Of a stretch of DNA of 64,000 bases, positions 17,295 to 26,233 are shown piece by piece (the first letter of the stretch is position 1; every line of letters begins with the position of its first letter). The DNA comes from CAIYOL01 sp964494805 (GTDB lineage Bacteria; Planctomycetota; Phycisphaerae; Sedimentisphaerales; Anaerobacaceae). The notes beneath the pieces were generated by a model. That model did no database searches. It worked only from the letters and a program-made list of their open reading frames with translations, and was not told the origin of the DNA. The position numbers and the translations under genes are program-made. The DNA is taken from NCBI GenBank assembly GCA_964494805.1, contig CAZBST010000005.1, positions 114,605 through 178,604 on the forward strand, written 5' to 3'.

Positions 17295-18522
17295 TGCCCG
17301 AGTCTCCTGCCTGTGGTTTATCGGTTTGCTCTTTGTCGGCGTTTTGAGTCGATGAGCGGTTTGTGAGATGGTCTAAAATACTCTTTTTGATTTGCTTTTT
17401 CCGAGGGGCTTGTGGTTTAACCGGTTTTTTTGTTTCAACAACGGGTTTGGATTCGGCAGGCCCGTCCTGCTCGGTTAGCTTGCTAAGCAATTGCTCATCA
17501 GGTTCAGGTTCAGAAGTTTCAACAGGGGTGACTTGCTTTGTTGTCGGAGGTTTTGAGGGAACTTCCGGCGATACCGATGTGGAGACAAGTTTATTGAGTA
17601 TGTTTTCGGGATGGGCCTCGGGGGCAAGAAAATGACCGATTTTGGTGGTACTAATTGCACCGCTTGTAGGTGAGGAAAGCTGCTGAGCTGTGGTAACGGT
17701 TCTGATGAAAAATGTTTCAAGCTTATCCATTGGTGAGGTAACGACACAATCTGCCTGCTCGTCACTGATTATCTGCTTTATTTTCTTGAGGGCAGTATCA
17801 CTAATGGAGCCGGTGATAATTTGCTTTTTGTTTGTTTGCTGCAAAAGCTCTTTGACTTTGCCTTCGGACTGGATTTTGCCGCCGTAAAGAATTGCAATTC
17901 TATCGCATACATCTTCGACATCAGCAAGCAGGTGACTGCAAAGCAGAATTGTTTTGCCTCGCTTTGCAAGCTCCAGGATTAAATCTTTTATCTGTTTTGT
18001 TCCGATGGGGTCAAGCCCTGTTGTCGGCTCGTCGAGCATTAACAGGTCCGGGTCGTTTATCAGGGCCTGTGCGAGGGCGATTCTTCGCGCCATACCTTTT
18101 GAGAAGGTTCCGATGGGTCTGTTTGCGACGGCCTTTAGCCCGACCATATCGAGCAGTGCTTCGATGCGTATTTTCCGCACTTTGGATGGCAAGCCGAATA
18201 ATCTGCCATAAAAGTCCAGTGTTTCACGGGCATTCAAGTACCTGTAAAGATAGGACTCTTCGGGCATAAATCCTATCCGAGCGCTGATTTTGGGGTCGGC
18301 TGCGTCCCCGCCGAGACATAGGGCTTTGCCTTTTGTGGGGTAAAGCAGACCGAGCAGTATTTTCAGCGTTGTCGTTTTGCCTGAGCCGTTGGGTCCCAAA
18401 AGACCGAATACTTCATTATACCGAATCTGCAGATTCAGGTCGTCTACAGCATAAACCTTGTCTCTGCCCCACAAGTCGGAGAAAATTTTGGTCAAAGAAA
18501 AAGTTTCAATGGCATATTCCAT
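17287..18522 (-). CDS. ABC transporter ATP-binding protein with a long low-complexity tail
   Basis: 411 residues. The first 230 form a standard ATPase: Walker A GLLGPNGSGKTTTLKILLG (about 38-56), Q-loop in RIGFMPEESYLYRY, signature TFSKGMARRIALAQAL, Walker B LLMLDEPTTGLDP and H-loop LLCSHLLADVEDVCDR. The DrrA/NosF-like layout suits an ABC-2 partner. From about residue 235 to the end there is a tail of some 175 residues rich in Pro, Thr, Glu and Lys (PSKPPTTKQVTPVETSEPEP, KKPVKPQAPRKKQIKKS) that is not part of the ATPase fold. The gene overlaps the permease gene by 8 bases and lies 54 bases after the P-type ATPase gene. Confidence 0.85.
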   Translation of the reverse strand: MEYAIETFSLTKIFSDLWGRDKVYAVDDLNLQIRYNEVFGLLGPNGSGKTTTLKILLGLLYPTKGKALCLGGDAADPKISARIGFMPEESYLYRYLNARETLDFYGRLFGLPSKVRKIRIEALLDMVGLKAVANRPIGTFSKGMARRIALAQALINDPDLLMLDEPTTGLDPIGTKQIKDLILELAKRGKTILLCSHLLADVEDVCDRIAILYGGKIQSEGKVKELLQQTNKKQIITGSISDTALKKIKQIISDEQADCVVTSPMDKLETFFIRTVTTAQQLSSPTSGAISTTKIGHFLAPEAHPENILNKLVSTSVSPEVPSKPPTTKQVTPVETSEPEPDEQLLSKLTEQDGPAESKPVVETKKPVKPQAPRKKQIKKSILDHLTNRSSTQNADKEQTDKPQAGDSGNA

Positions 18523-18576
18523 AGTTTCGTATCTCGTATTTCATATCTTGAATGAGATGCACTTGATGCATCGTAA

Positions 18577-20502
18577 TTATGGTTCGTGGCCAAGTTCCTC
18601 GCCGAAACGCACAAGTCGCGCGCTATTAAACACGACAATCAGTGAGCCAACGAAATGCAGAACGGCAGCATAAATGGCCGGCAGCCACGCGGCGGCGGCG
18701 GCAGCAACGCCGAGAATGATAAAAATAATTCCGAAACAAAGGTTCTGATTGATAACGCCTCTGGTTTTTCGCGAAAGGCGAACAAGGAAAGGCAGCCGTC
18801 TCAAATCGTTGCTCATAAGTGCAATGGAGGCGGAATTTATAGCGACATCACTTCCTGCGGCCCCCATAGCGATACCGAGGTCGCCTGCTGCCAGGGCCGG
18901 TGCATCATTTATGCCGTCACCGACCACGGCGATGGTATGTCCATTGGCTCTAATTTGCTCAACAATCGAGAGTTTGTCCTGTGGTAAGCATTGTGCTTTG
19001 AAATCGGTGCATCCCAGCTCGGCAGCAACACGGTTTGCGACCTCATCTCTATCTCCTGTGAGCATCGTTATCTTTTTTATGCCGATGTCAAGCAGCTCCT
19101 TGACGGCCTGTTGAGCTTCCGGCCTGGTTTTGTCCTGCAAGCCAATCCAGCCGATGCATTTGGAATTCTTTGCTACATATAGAGTGCTGAAACCGTGCTC
19201 TTCGTGAAGGGCCGGGGCGGCGACAGTGGATATATCGATGTTGTTTTCCTTTAGGAACGTGTCTCTGCCGAGGATAATTTTAGCAGAGTTAACGACGGCA
19301 GTTATGCCTTTGCCCGGCGTTTCTTTGAAGTTATCCACCGCAGACATCGTAAGATTTGCCTCTTTTGCTACCTCGTGCAAGGCCCTTGCCACAGGATGTT
19401 TACTCATCTGTTCAGCGGAAGCAGCGACCGACAGCAGTTCAGCTGGCTCAACACCTTCGGCGGGCGTCAATTTCGTCACATACAGCCGGCCGGTCGTTAC
19501 TGTTCCGGTCTTATCGAAGACCATCGCCGTCATCTTCCCGGCAATCTCAAGGTCGGCGACATTCTTTATCAGGATTCCAAGTCTTGCTGAGGCCGAAATC
19601 GCTGCGACCATTGCCGTCGGCGTCGCTAAAATCAACGCACAGGGACAGGAAATAACAAGTATTGTAATCGCCCTATTAATATCGCTGGTGAAGAACAAGA
19701 CGATGCCTGCAATCATCAGAATGGTCGGCGTGTACCATTTAACATATCTGTCTATTATCCGCATAATCGGTATCTTTGTCTGCTCGGCCTGAATAATCAA
19801 TGACTGGACCTTACCGAGAGTTGTATCCTTGCCGGCTTTTGTTACGGTGATATCGAGGACGCCGGTAAGGTTTGTTGTTCCGGCGAAGACCTGCATTCCC
19901 GGCACCTTATCGACGGGCAGGGATTCGCCGGTTATTGTCGCTTCATTAATGGAACTGAGGCCTTTTATAACTTCACCGTCGGCGGATATGTTGTCGCCCG
20001 GCCGGACCCGGATGCAATCACCGGGTCTAAGAGCACTGACTTTTACTTCTTTTTCGGAACCATTTTTCTCGATAAGGCTTGCTCTGGTAGGGGTTAGTTT
20101 AATAAGCGATTCAATGGAAGCACGGGCGCCGAGAGCAGTTCGGCTTTCTATAAGCTGGCTTAGAAGCATAAAGAATGCGACAACCCCTGCGGTGACATAG
20201 TTTTGAGTGGCAAAAGAGGCGATTATTGCCAAAGCCACCAGCTCATCCATATGCATTTCTTTTTGTACGAGACTTTTTATTGCGTGCAGAACAATGGGCG
20301 CACCAAGCAGTATTGCGCCGGCCATTGCCAGGGACTCGGCATTGAAACTGCCGCTGCCGTAAAAGAAGCTGGCTAACCAGCTGTTTATCAGCAGCACTCC
20401 GCCTGCCAATGTGCCCAGCATCGCAATGCTTACGCGGATTTGTTTGCCGTGGGTATATTCGGCGGTAATATCCTCTTTCAAATGTAGGTGTTCATGAGCC
20501 AT
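18577..20502 (-). CDS. P1B-type heavy-metal translocating ATPase
   Basis: 641 residues. The membrane metal site SCPCALILATPTAM (Cys-Pro-Cys, near residue 287), the phosphorylation site FDKTGTVTTG (Asp near 328), the P1B-specific SKHPVARAL and the hinge MLTGDRDEVA/VVGDGINDAPAL are all present. A His-containing N-terminus (HEHLHLKED) replaces the usual heavy-metal-associated domain, so no HMA domain is present. The last helices read LHFVGSLIVVFNSARLVRF, with His-x-x-Gly-Ser where Zn/Cd ATPases usually carry an Asp. Selectivity is therefore unclear, although the overall similarity is to Zn/Cd/Co exporters. It is an inner-membrane efflux pump. It follows the SPFH gene at 20526 by 23 bases, suggesting one operon. 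Confidence 0.88.
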   Translation of the reverse strand: MAHEHLHLKEDITAEYTHGKQIRVSIAMLGTLAGGVLLINSWLASFFYGSGSFNAESLAMAGAILLGAPIVLHAIKSLVQKEMHMDELVALAIIASFATQNYVTAGVVAFFMLLSQLIESRTALGARASIESLIKLTPTRASLIEKNGSEKEVKVSALRPGDCIRVRPGDNISADGEVIKGLSSINEATITGESLPVDKVPGMQVFAGTTNLTGVLDITVTKAGKDTTLGKVQSLIIQAEQTKIPIMRIIDRYVKWYTPTILMIAGIVLFFTSDINRAITILVISCPCALILATPTAMVAAISASARLGILIKNVADLEIAGKMTAMVFDKTGTVTTGRLYVTKLTPAEGVEPAELLSVAASAEQMSKHPVARALHEVAKEANLTMSAVDNFKETPGKGITAVVNSAKIILGRDTFLKENNIDISTVAAPALHEEHGFSTLYVAKNSKCIGWIGLQDKTRPEAQQAVKELLDIGIKKITMLTGDRDEVANRVAAELGCTDFKAQCLPQDKLSIVEQIRANGHTIAVVGDGINDAPALAAGDLGIAMGAAGSDVAINSASIALMSNDLRRLPFLVRLSRKTRGVINQNLCFGIIFIILGVAAAAAAWLPAIYAAVLHFVGSLIVVFNSARLVRFGEELGHEP

Positions 20503-20525
20503 ATTTCGTGTCTTGTGTCCCGGTT

Positions 20526-21806
20526 TTACTTTTCCTCAGATTTCGGTTTTATCGTTGGGTCTCTGTTCAGGAGAAGTCTAATCTCCCTGCCTTTGGTACC
20601 TTCAGTGGGTTGAATTACAATTTTCTCATCTACGTTGTTAAGGATGTATTCTATGGCATCCTGATAGATTTTCTGAACAACCAGTTCTGGTCGTTTGCGA
20701 TATTCGGGCAGTAATTTTTGGAGGTACTCTGCGTTTGCTTTGGCGGTTTCCACCACTTTCGTCCTGTATGCCCTGGCGCCGGCGATTTTTTCCTGAGCCT
20801 GACCGGCTAACTGAGACCACAATAACTCTTTTTCCTCATCTGAAACAGTTTCATTCTTGAGAGCTTCAAAAAGTTGAATGGCAATTGGGCCGGCGGTTTC
20901 ATTAAGAGTGTTTTCAGCATATCCCTTGGCTTCACTAATGGCCTTTTGACTTTCCTGACTTGCCTTGATAGAAGCCAGGAATGCGTTATCGACCTGTCGA
21001 GGCCAGGTTATATCGGTGAGCTGTACCGATACAACCGCTATTCCACTTTCTATCCGGTCTAATTTTTCCTGCAACAATTTTTTAACATGTTTTGGGATTC
21101 TATCCTGGCTTGAAATTGCCTCGTCAATGGTGTAGTTGACCATTGCAGTTACAACCGCATCTTCGAACAAATATTCCAATAACGGCTTTACACTTTTTGC
21201 TATAATATCAGCATAACTTTGCCCCGGCTTTACGTCATCTGTATAGGTATTTTTAAAGAAGCGTTCGGGGTCGTCAATCTTATAGGTTAGCTGCCATTTG
21301 CAATGGATAATATGATAGTCGCTTCCGGCAAGTCCGGTGATAGTTTGGCCCTGTTTTTCACTTCGGGTAATACAATAACCGTCTTTTATAGGGTTTAATG
21401 TCTTCGGTGGTCGAGCTTTAAATTCCGGGTTCTGCTGGAGCAATTCCTCCGGCCGCTGGTAATACCAGAATGAGTTAATAGGTAAATTTTGCTTTTTAGC
21501 TACGGGGATTTTTACAATCTTGTCTATCGGATACGGAAACACCCACTTCAATCCAGGCCCAAGGATTCTGTTTTCTCCTACGCCGCGAATTTTTCCGAAT
21601 CTCAAAACAAGTGCCTGCTCGTCAGGCTCAACGGTTCTAAAACCCGAGGCGAGAAAAACGACAACGAGCACAATCATTATTATCTTTAGGACAATAAAGC
21701 TGATTCGCAGTGCCTCCGACAAGGATTTACCAGCGGCATCAAACTCATCGCCGGCAGTTTTTCCGGGCGACTTGGGTATCAGGTTTTTGTTATTTTGTTC
21801 TGCCAT
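20526..21806 (-). CDS. SPFH/Band 7 protein, HflK-like
   Basis: 426 residues. After a polar N-terminus comes one membrane helix (about 34-58, FIVLKIIMIVLVVVFLASGF). The SPFH domain then opens with VEPDEQALVLRFGKIRG and GPGLKWVFPYPIDKIVKIPV. The stretch VQLTDITWPRQVDNAFLASIKASQESQKAISEAKGYAENTL is the HflK-type end of the SPFH domain leading into a coiled coil. HflK and HflC form large inner-membrane cages that hold and modulate the FtsH protease. This copy is followed by a metal ATPase gene and preceded by two more SPFH genes, so a dedicated complex separate from housekeeping HflKC is possible. No ftsH gene is in the window. Confidence 0.8.
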   Translation of the reverse strand: MAEQNNKNLIPKSPGKTAGDEFDAAGKSLSEALRISFIVLKIIMIVLVVVFLASGFRTVEPDEQALVLRFGKIRGVGENRILGPGLKWVFPYPIDKIVKIPVAKKQNLPINSFWYYQRPEELLQQNPEFKARPPKTLNPIKDGYCITRSEKQGQTITGLAGSDYHIIHCKWQLTYKIDDPERFFKNTYTDDVKPGQSYADIIAKSVKPLLEYLFEDAVVTAMVNYTIDEAISSQDRIPKHVKKLLQEKLDRIESGIAVVSVQLTDITWPRQVDNAFLASIKASQESQKAISEAKGYAENTLNETAGPIAIQLFEALKNETVSDEEKELLWSQLAGQAQEKIAGARAYRTKVVETAKANAEYLQKLLPEYRKRPELVVQKIYQDAIEYILNNVDEKIVIQPTEGTKGREIRLLLNRDPTIKPKSEEK

Positions 21807-21821
21807 AGCACCTAATCGGGA

Positions 21822-22715
21822 TTATTTTTTCGGTTTGATATCGGGCATTTTCTTTAGCAGTTCGAACGGCTCCGTATCAGCACTGAAAACGATAGTTGAC
21901 CTTTTCTCCAAGTATTTTTTAAGCGCCTCGATATTCCGCAGGAAAATTGCAAAGTCAGGGTCTTCTTCGAGCAGTTTATAATATTTTGCGGCTTCGGCGT
22001 CACCCTCAGCGCGTATTGCCTTTGCTCTTGCCTCTGCGACTGCGAGCAACTCTGTCTTTTTTGAATCGGCGTCGGTTTTTATCCTAACAGCCTCGGCGTT
22101 TCCTTCGGCGATAGTGGCTTCGGTCTTACGGTTTCTTTCAGCTCTCATTCGTTCAAAAACGTCTTTGCTGACCTCCTCACTGATTTTAAGCTGCTTTATC
22201 CCGAGGGTTTTGATTTCAATGCCGTAATTGGCTCTGACGGGCTGTTGAAGGTCGGCAAGCATCTCGTTTTGAATGTCTTCAAATTTTATTTTTGAAGGGT
22301 CGCTGTTCACAAATTCAGCGAAGTCGTGCCTGCCGATTACCTTATTTTGAGTATCACTAAGCTGGCTGAGCAATTTGTTTTCGGCTTCCTTGATAGTCCC
22401 AACGGCATTGAAGAATACGAGCGGCTCGGCAATCTTCCAAACGATGTAGGTGTTCACGATGATTGGGACGGCCCCTTTGGTTGTTGTCTCACCGAGGTCG
22501 GCCTCGAAGACTCTCATCCTGGAATCAAATTTATAAACCTGTTCGATAGGAACCGGCCATTTGAAATACCATCCTGGCTCGGTGATTCCACGGGTAGGCC
22601 TGCCAAAGGTAGTTACCAGGGCGGATTCTACTTCTCTGACCTGGAACGAGATGAAATACAACACCATAACGGCAACTATCAGTATGATAAAAATTGTGAT
22701 GGCTATATTTTTCAT
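21822..22715 (-). CDS. SPFH/Band 7 protein, HflC-like
   Basis: 297 residues, the usual HflC length. An N-terminal helix (about 3-24) is followed by the SPFH start VREVESALVTTFGRPTRGITEPGWYFKWPVPIEQVYKFDSR. The centre carries GIEIKTLGIKQLKISEEVSKDVFERMRAER, the typical HflC block ending in M-R-x-E-R. A coiled coil with Ala/Glu repeats (IAEGNAEAVRIKTDADSKK, RAEGDAEAAKYYKLLEED) follows. The ATG (22715-22713) overlaps the TGA of the upstream SPFH gene (22714-22712), giving coupled translation. It probably forms a hetero-oligomer with the flanking SPFH proteins in the inner membrane. Confidence 0.88.
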   Translation of the reverse strand: MKNIAITIFIILIVAVMVLYFISFQVREVESALVTTFGRPTRGITEPGWYFKWPVPIEQVYKFDSRMRVFEADLGETTTKGAVPIIVNTYIVWKIAEPLVFFNAVGTIKEAENKLLSQLSDTQNKVIGRHDFAEFVNSDPSKIKFEDIQNEMLADLQQPVRANYGIEIKTLGIKQLKISEEVSKDVFERMRAERNRKTEATIAEGNAEAVRIKTDADSKKTELLAVAEARAKAIRAEGDAEAAKYYKLLEEDPDFAIFLRNIEALKKYLEKRSTIVFSADTEPFELLKKMPDIKPKK

Positions 22716-24775
22716 TTTTTATTACTCTCCTGAAAGCCGCTTAATTCATATAAGCTCGGCGTTAGTTTTTCCTGGGCGTCGAATATAAAAACCTGTGTCT
22801 CATTTTGGTCGGCGACCACGACATATTTTCGTATGTTCTCGAGGGCTTCCTCCAAAGCCGCTAATTTCTGTTCCTGTTTATAAATCTCTTTTGCGGCCCT
22901 GTATGCTTTAAGCTGGCTGGCGAACCGCTGCCCTGTAGCGTTAGCAAGAGTTGCCTTTTCAAGGGCGTAGCTTTGTGCTCCTCGCAATGTGCTGAAGATA
23001 TCACCCCTTGCTTCTGCGAAGGCCAGATCCAAATCATTGGCAAGTTTTTCGATTTCTTCGCTCCTGTTTTTTTCCTTAGCCTGCTGGTATTCAGCTGCAA
23101 GACTATAAAGCCTGTCGGCATCCTCTACGGAACCTGCCAGGGCGCTCAAATCTTTGTTGCGCTGTGCGTAAGCGCCGAGGATAAGCGCCTGTTTCTTTTG
23201 AACGGCTCCAATAACCTTTTGATAATCTTCTGCGACTTTGGGCGGCGGGTGAATGCCTTGAAGACCCAAAAACACGATTTCAACACCCAGGCCGGCTTCA
23301 TCGGCGGCGGCCTGAATGCGGCTGGTTAAAATGCGGCTGGCCTCGGCACGACCGGCTCCAAGCAGGCTATGATTTCTGCCGGCTTGGTCATCTACCTCAA
23401 TCTTTGCGCTGGCTGCAAGCTTAGTAAGTTCGTGATAACAGATGGACTCGAGCAGTTTTTCCGGCTCGTTATGGTTATAAATGAAAGAATATAAATCCTT
23501 TACTCTGTATTGAACAGGAACGGTAGCGATGATAAGGCCTACAGGCACGGCCCCCGGAGTCGCTTTGGTGATTGTTTGTTCACCGGCGACAAGTAGAAGG
23601 TATTCCTTTTCGTAATGAGCTTTGCCCCACAGCAGCGGCTCGCGAACCAGCTCCTTAGTGCCTGGTTTGTACTTTGGGACAAAACCTATGCTGATTTCTG
23701 AAATCATTTTCGTGGGATGCTTATAGGCGATATCGATGGGCCAGGGCCATTTGAAGGTTAATCCGGGTTTAGCGAGTCTGACCTGGCCGGCGTGGTTTAA
23801 GGGATTGCCGAGATGCTCTATTATTGCCTCCTCGTTCGGGTTCACTACAACGATGCAACTCAGCAGATACAGGGTAACCGCAGCAAAAAGAATCAAAGGT
23901 GCAATTGCTTTTTCGAGGAGTTTATAAAACCAGGTTTGAGAGACTTTAAAGCCGAACTGGTAATCGATGGCGCTTGCGGCGGTTCGGAATATGCCGCCCG
24001 GCTCGTTTATAATCCCCAACAGTCTACTGTCAAAAGCGCTTCGGGCATACAGACCTTTCAACCTTGGGCGATAGATATCGAGAATGACATTGAGGGCGGT
24101 TTCTGCGCCGAGGAGAAGAAGCAAGATTGGGATAATAAAGCCAATTACATTTATTACGACGATATACCTGAATTGTACCATCGCCAGGCTGATAGCCATC
24201 GCAAAACACAAAATGGCTATACCGAGAAAAATGCTGCCGCCGGCCCTTAACGGCTTCCACTGCGGCTGTGCCGCCATACCAGTGGCATAGCGGGAAATTA
24301 TGAAGCTGACGAACGCCACGGCCGTCATACAGGCGGCACAAACTAACGGCTGCTTCGTCTCGTTTTCGACGGCGGCTTGAACAGTTCTTAATAAGTACAG
24401 CCCAATGGCTATCTGGTAAGCGGCTATAATTGCAGAAAATATTGGAATGAACCATTTTTCGAGCAAATCGAGCCGGCGTTGAGCAGCAGCAAACATAGCG
24501 GCCCGTTCCCCCCCCGCCTGGAATATGGTGGAGGCCCGTTTGCCTTCGGCCAATTGGCCCATATCGAGCTTTTCCTGCTCGGCCAAGACCCGTTGATGAA
24601 ACTGAATAACGAGAACAAACCAAATCAGAGCTGCCGAGAGTATAAGCCAGCTAATTGCAGAAAGGGCGAAGAATCCGCTCCATCGCCCTACGAAAAAGAC
24701 GATGCCGAAAAACACAATGCTCAAAATCAGAGATGCTTGAGCTACGTGTTCAGCGCGTTTGGATGATATTGTCAT
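22712..24775 (-). CDS. Polytopic SPFH protein (about seven helices fused to an HflK-like domain)
   Basis: 687 residues. The first 300 contain about six hydrophobic helices (LILSIVFFGIVFFVGRW, FALSAISWLILSAALIWFVLV, FIPIFSAIIAAYQIAIGLYL, LVCAACMTAVAFVSFIISRY, SIFLGIAILCFAMAISLAMV, VINVIGFIIPILLLLLGAET). A further helix (APLILFAAVTLYLLSCIVVV) leads directly into an SPFH domain: NPNEEAIIEHLGNPLN, then GLTFKWPWPIDIAYKHPTKM, then VEIVFLGLQGIHPPPKVAEDYQKVIGAVQKK. A coiled coil of about 130 residues ends the protein. Ordinary HflK has one helix; this version replaces it with a polytopic domain. It is the first gene of the SPFH run and overlaps the HflC-like gene by 4 bases. Confidence 0.8.
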   Translation of the reverse strand: MTISSKRAEHVAQASLILSIVFFGIVFFVGRWSGFFALSAISWLILSAALIWFVLVIQFHQRVLAEQEKLDMGQLAEGKRASTIFQAGGERAAMFAAAQRRLDLLEKWFIPIFSAIIAAYQIAIGLYLLRTVQAAVENETKQPLVCAACMTAVAFVSFIISRYATGMAAQPQWKPLRAGGSIFLGIAILCFAMAISLAMVQFRYIVVINVIGFIIPILLLLLGAETALNVILDIYRPRLKGLYARSAFDSRLLGIINEPGGIFRTAASAIDYQFGFKVSQTWFYKLLEKAIAPLILFAAVTLYLLSCIVVVNPNEEAIIEHLGNPLNHAGQVRLAKPGLTFKWPWPIDIAYKHPTKMISEISIGFVPKYKPGTKELVREPLLWGKAHYEKEYLLLVAGEQTITKATPGAVPVGLIIATVPVQYRVKDLYSFIYNHNEPEKLLESICYHELTKLAASAKIEVDDQAGRNHSLLGAGRAEASRILTSRIQAAADEAGLGVEIVFLGLQGIHPPPKVAEDYQKVIGAVQKKQALILGAYAQRNKDLSALAGSVEDADRLYSLAAEYQQAKEKNRSEEIEKLANDLDLAFAEARGDIFSTLRGAQSYALEKATLANATGQRFASQLKAYRAAKEIYKQEQKLAALEEALENIRKYVVVADQNETQVFIFDAQEKLTPSLYELSGFQESNKK

Positions 24776-24845
24776 GCTTTATCCCCGGTTTTGTGCTTTG
24801 AACAAAAAACCACGAATACAGTATATATTTAATATGCGCGAGTTC

Positions 24846-24874
24846 TTTACAGGTTATAAATTGTGTAATATAAT
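24846..24874 (+). promoter_or_regulatory. Candidate sigma70-type promoter for the ABC-2 permease gene
   Basis: TTTACA at 24846-24851 and a perfect TATAAT at 24869-24874 are separated by exactly 17 bases. They lie in the AT-rich 175-base divergent spacer between the SPFH operon and the permease gene, giving a 5' leader of about 70 bases. The match is good by sequence, but no transcript data are available. A promoter for the opposite (- strand) operon must also lie here, though I see no single outstanding candidate. Confidence 0.55.
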
Positions 24875-24950
24875 AAAAATCATTTATTTAGTATAGAGAC
24901 AATTACAAAAAAGTTGTTACTTAAATTATGCCGCAAATAGGTAACAAACA

Positions 24951-25916
24951 ATGCATAGGAAATTATTTACAATAGCAAAAAATACCTTTATAGAGACATT
25001 GAGACAGCCAGTCTATGCCGTAATAATTGCCGCAGCTCTGTTTTTATTCTTTATAAGTCCGTCCCTGACGATGTACACAATGAGCGACGACAATAAACTC
25101 TTGCGCGAGATAGGGTTATCTACGCTGTTTCTGGCCAGTTTGTTCATAGCAATATTTTCTGCGTCCGGGGCCGTGGCTGAGGAAATCGAAAATAAGACGA
25201 TAACTACCGTCCTTACCAAGCCGGTGCAACGTCCGATATTCATTATTGCAAAATTTTTTGGTGTGGCTGCTGCGGTGGCCCTGGCACATTATATCTGCAC
25301 TATTGCCCTGCTGATAGCAATCAGGCACGGCGTACTGGAATCGGTGAATGATATACCCGACTGGACCGTCCTAGGCACAGCGGTAGTTGTGATTGTAGCG
25401 GCATTGTTGCTAAGTGCTTTTTTCAACTATGCTTATGATTGGAAATTTTCGTCAACAGCCATCGTGCTGCTCGGCATATTTGCTACTATCGGCATAGTGT
25501 TTTTATATTTTATCGACCGAAACTGGCAATTTAACCCAAAAGATAATGGTATAAACGCTCTGGATGTCTACGGGGCGGTATTGCTGCTGTTAGCTGCAAT
25601 TATAATCGTGGCTCTGGCAGTGGCATTTTCCGCCCGGTTTAACATTGTGGTAACGCTCTCGGCCTGTATCGGGATTTTTTTGTTAGGCCTTATAAGCGAT
25701 TACACGTTCGGCAGATTCGCAGAGACCGAAATTTGGGCCAGGATAGGTAGGTTCCTGGTGCCGAATTTGCAGGTTTTCTGGATAAGCGATGCGATTTACG
25801 AGGGAAGCGAAGTTTCTCTAAGATATATACTGATAAGCGCTGCTTATGCCTTGTGTTATACGACAGGCATTCTTGCTTTAGCTGTTGCTTTTTTCCAACG
25901 CCGCCAAGTCGGATAA
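24951..25916 (+). CDS. ABC-2 type transporter permease
   Basis: 321 residues with about six to seven membrane helices. The N-terminus MHRKLFTIAKNTFIETLRQPVYAV is the amphipathic lead-in of ABC-2 permeases. IENKTITTVLTKPVQRPIFIIAKFFGV is the conserved cytosolic coupling region (compare TVLTKPIRRFQLLLGKLLG in the - strand permease at 15.9-17.3 kb). Polar segments are short, unlike that paralogue. No ATPase gene lies beside it on the same strand. It may borrow the ATPase at 17.3-18.5 kb, or its partner may be elsewhere. It is divergent from the SPFH operon, with a good promoter about 75-105 bases upstream. Its substrate is unknown. Confidence 0.8.
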   Translation: MHRKLFTIAKNTFIETLRQPVYAVIIAAALFLFFISPSLTMYTMSDDNKLLREIGLSTLFLASLFIAIFSASGAVAEEIENKTITTVLTKPVQRPIFIIAKFFGVAAAVALAHYICTIALLIAIRHGVLESVNDIPDWTVLGTAVVVIVAALLLSAFFNYAYDWKFSSTAIVLLGIFATIGIVFLYFIDRNWQFNPKDNGINALDVYGAVLLLLAAIIIVALAVAFSARFNIVVTLSACIGIFLLGLISDYTFGRFAETEIWARIGRFLVPNLQVFWISDAIYEGSEVSLRYILISAAYALCYTTGILALAVAFFQRRQVG

Positions 25917-26051
25917 TTTGCTGTTCGCATCTCCTATATTGTCTCGGGTTTCCCATAGTTGCACAAAGTAAAATAGCGTGCGACTAGTCTGATAGGCAAA
26001 GGGGAAACCTGAAAAGTATGCAAAAAATCTGATATTTTCGCAAATTTTTCC

Positions 26052-26080
26052 TTGACTTTTCTTGAGGGGGAATATTAAAT
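26052..26080 (+). promoter_or_regulatory. Candidate promoter upstream of the PEP-CTERM gene
   Basis: The 317-base spacer 25917-26233 contains TTGACT at 26052-26057 and TTAAAT at 26075-26080, separated by 17 bases. Transcription from here would include a 20-codon open frame (26132-26194) before the PEP-CTERM gene. The rest of the spacer shows no gene. The -10 match is four of six, so confidence is modest. Confidence 0.4.
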
Positions 26081-26131
26081 AGCTTATGTGGAATTAGGTC
26101 GTTCTTGTGTGTTACGGCCAGGAGATTGATA

Positions 26132-26194
26132 ATGAAGGGAAAAGCAGGAGGAGTGAGAGATTCGAGGCACGTCCTTTCTTTTTCAGCAGCTTAA
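26132..26194 (+). CDS. Possible 20-residue leader peptide
   Basis: ATG at 26132 is preceded by AGGAG with 8-base spacing. It opens a 20-codon frame, MKGKAGGVRDSRHVLSFSAA, ending with TAA at 26192-26194, 39 bases before the PEP-CTERM start. The ribosome site is the only positive evidence. The peptide has no recognisable motif and no obvious attenuator hairpin follows it. It could be a chance frame. Confidence 0.25.
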   Translation: MKGKAGGVRDSRHVLSFSAA

Positions 26195-26233
26195 TCCCTA
26201 ATGATAATCATTGTTTTTGAGGAGGAGAAGAGT

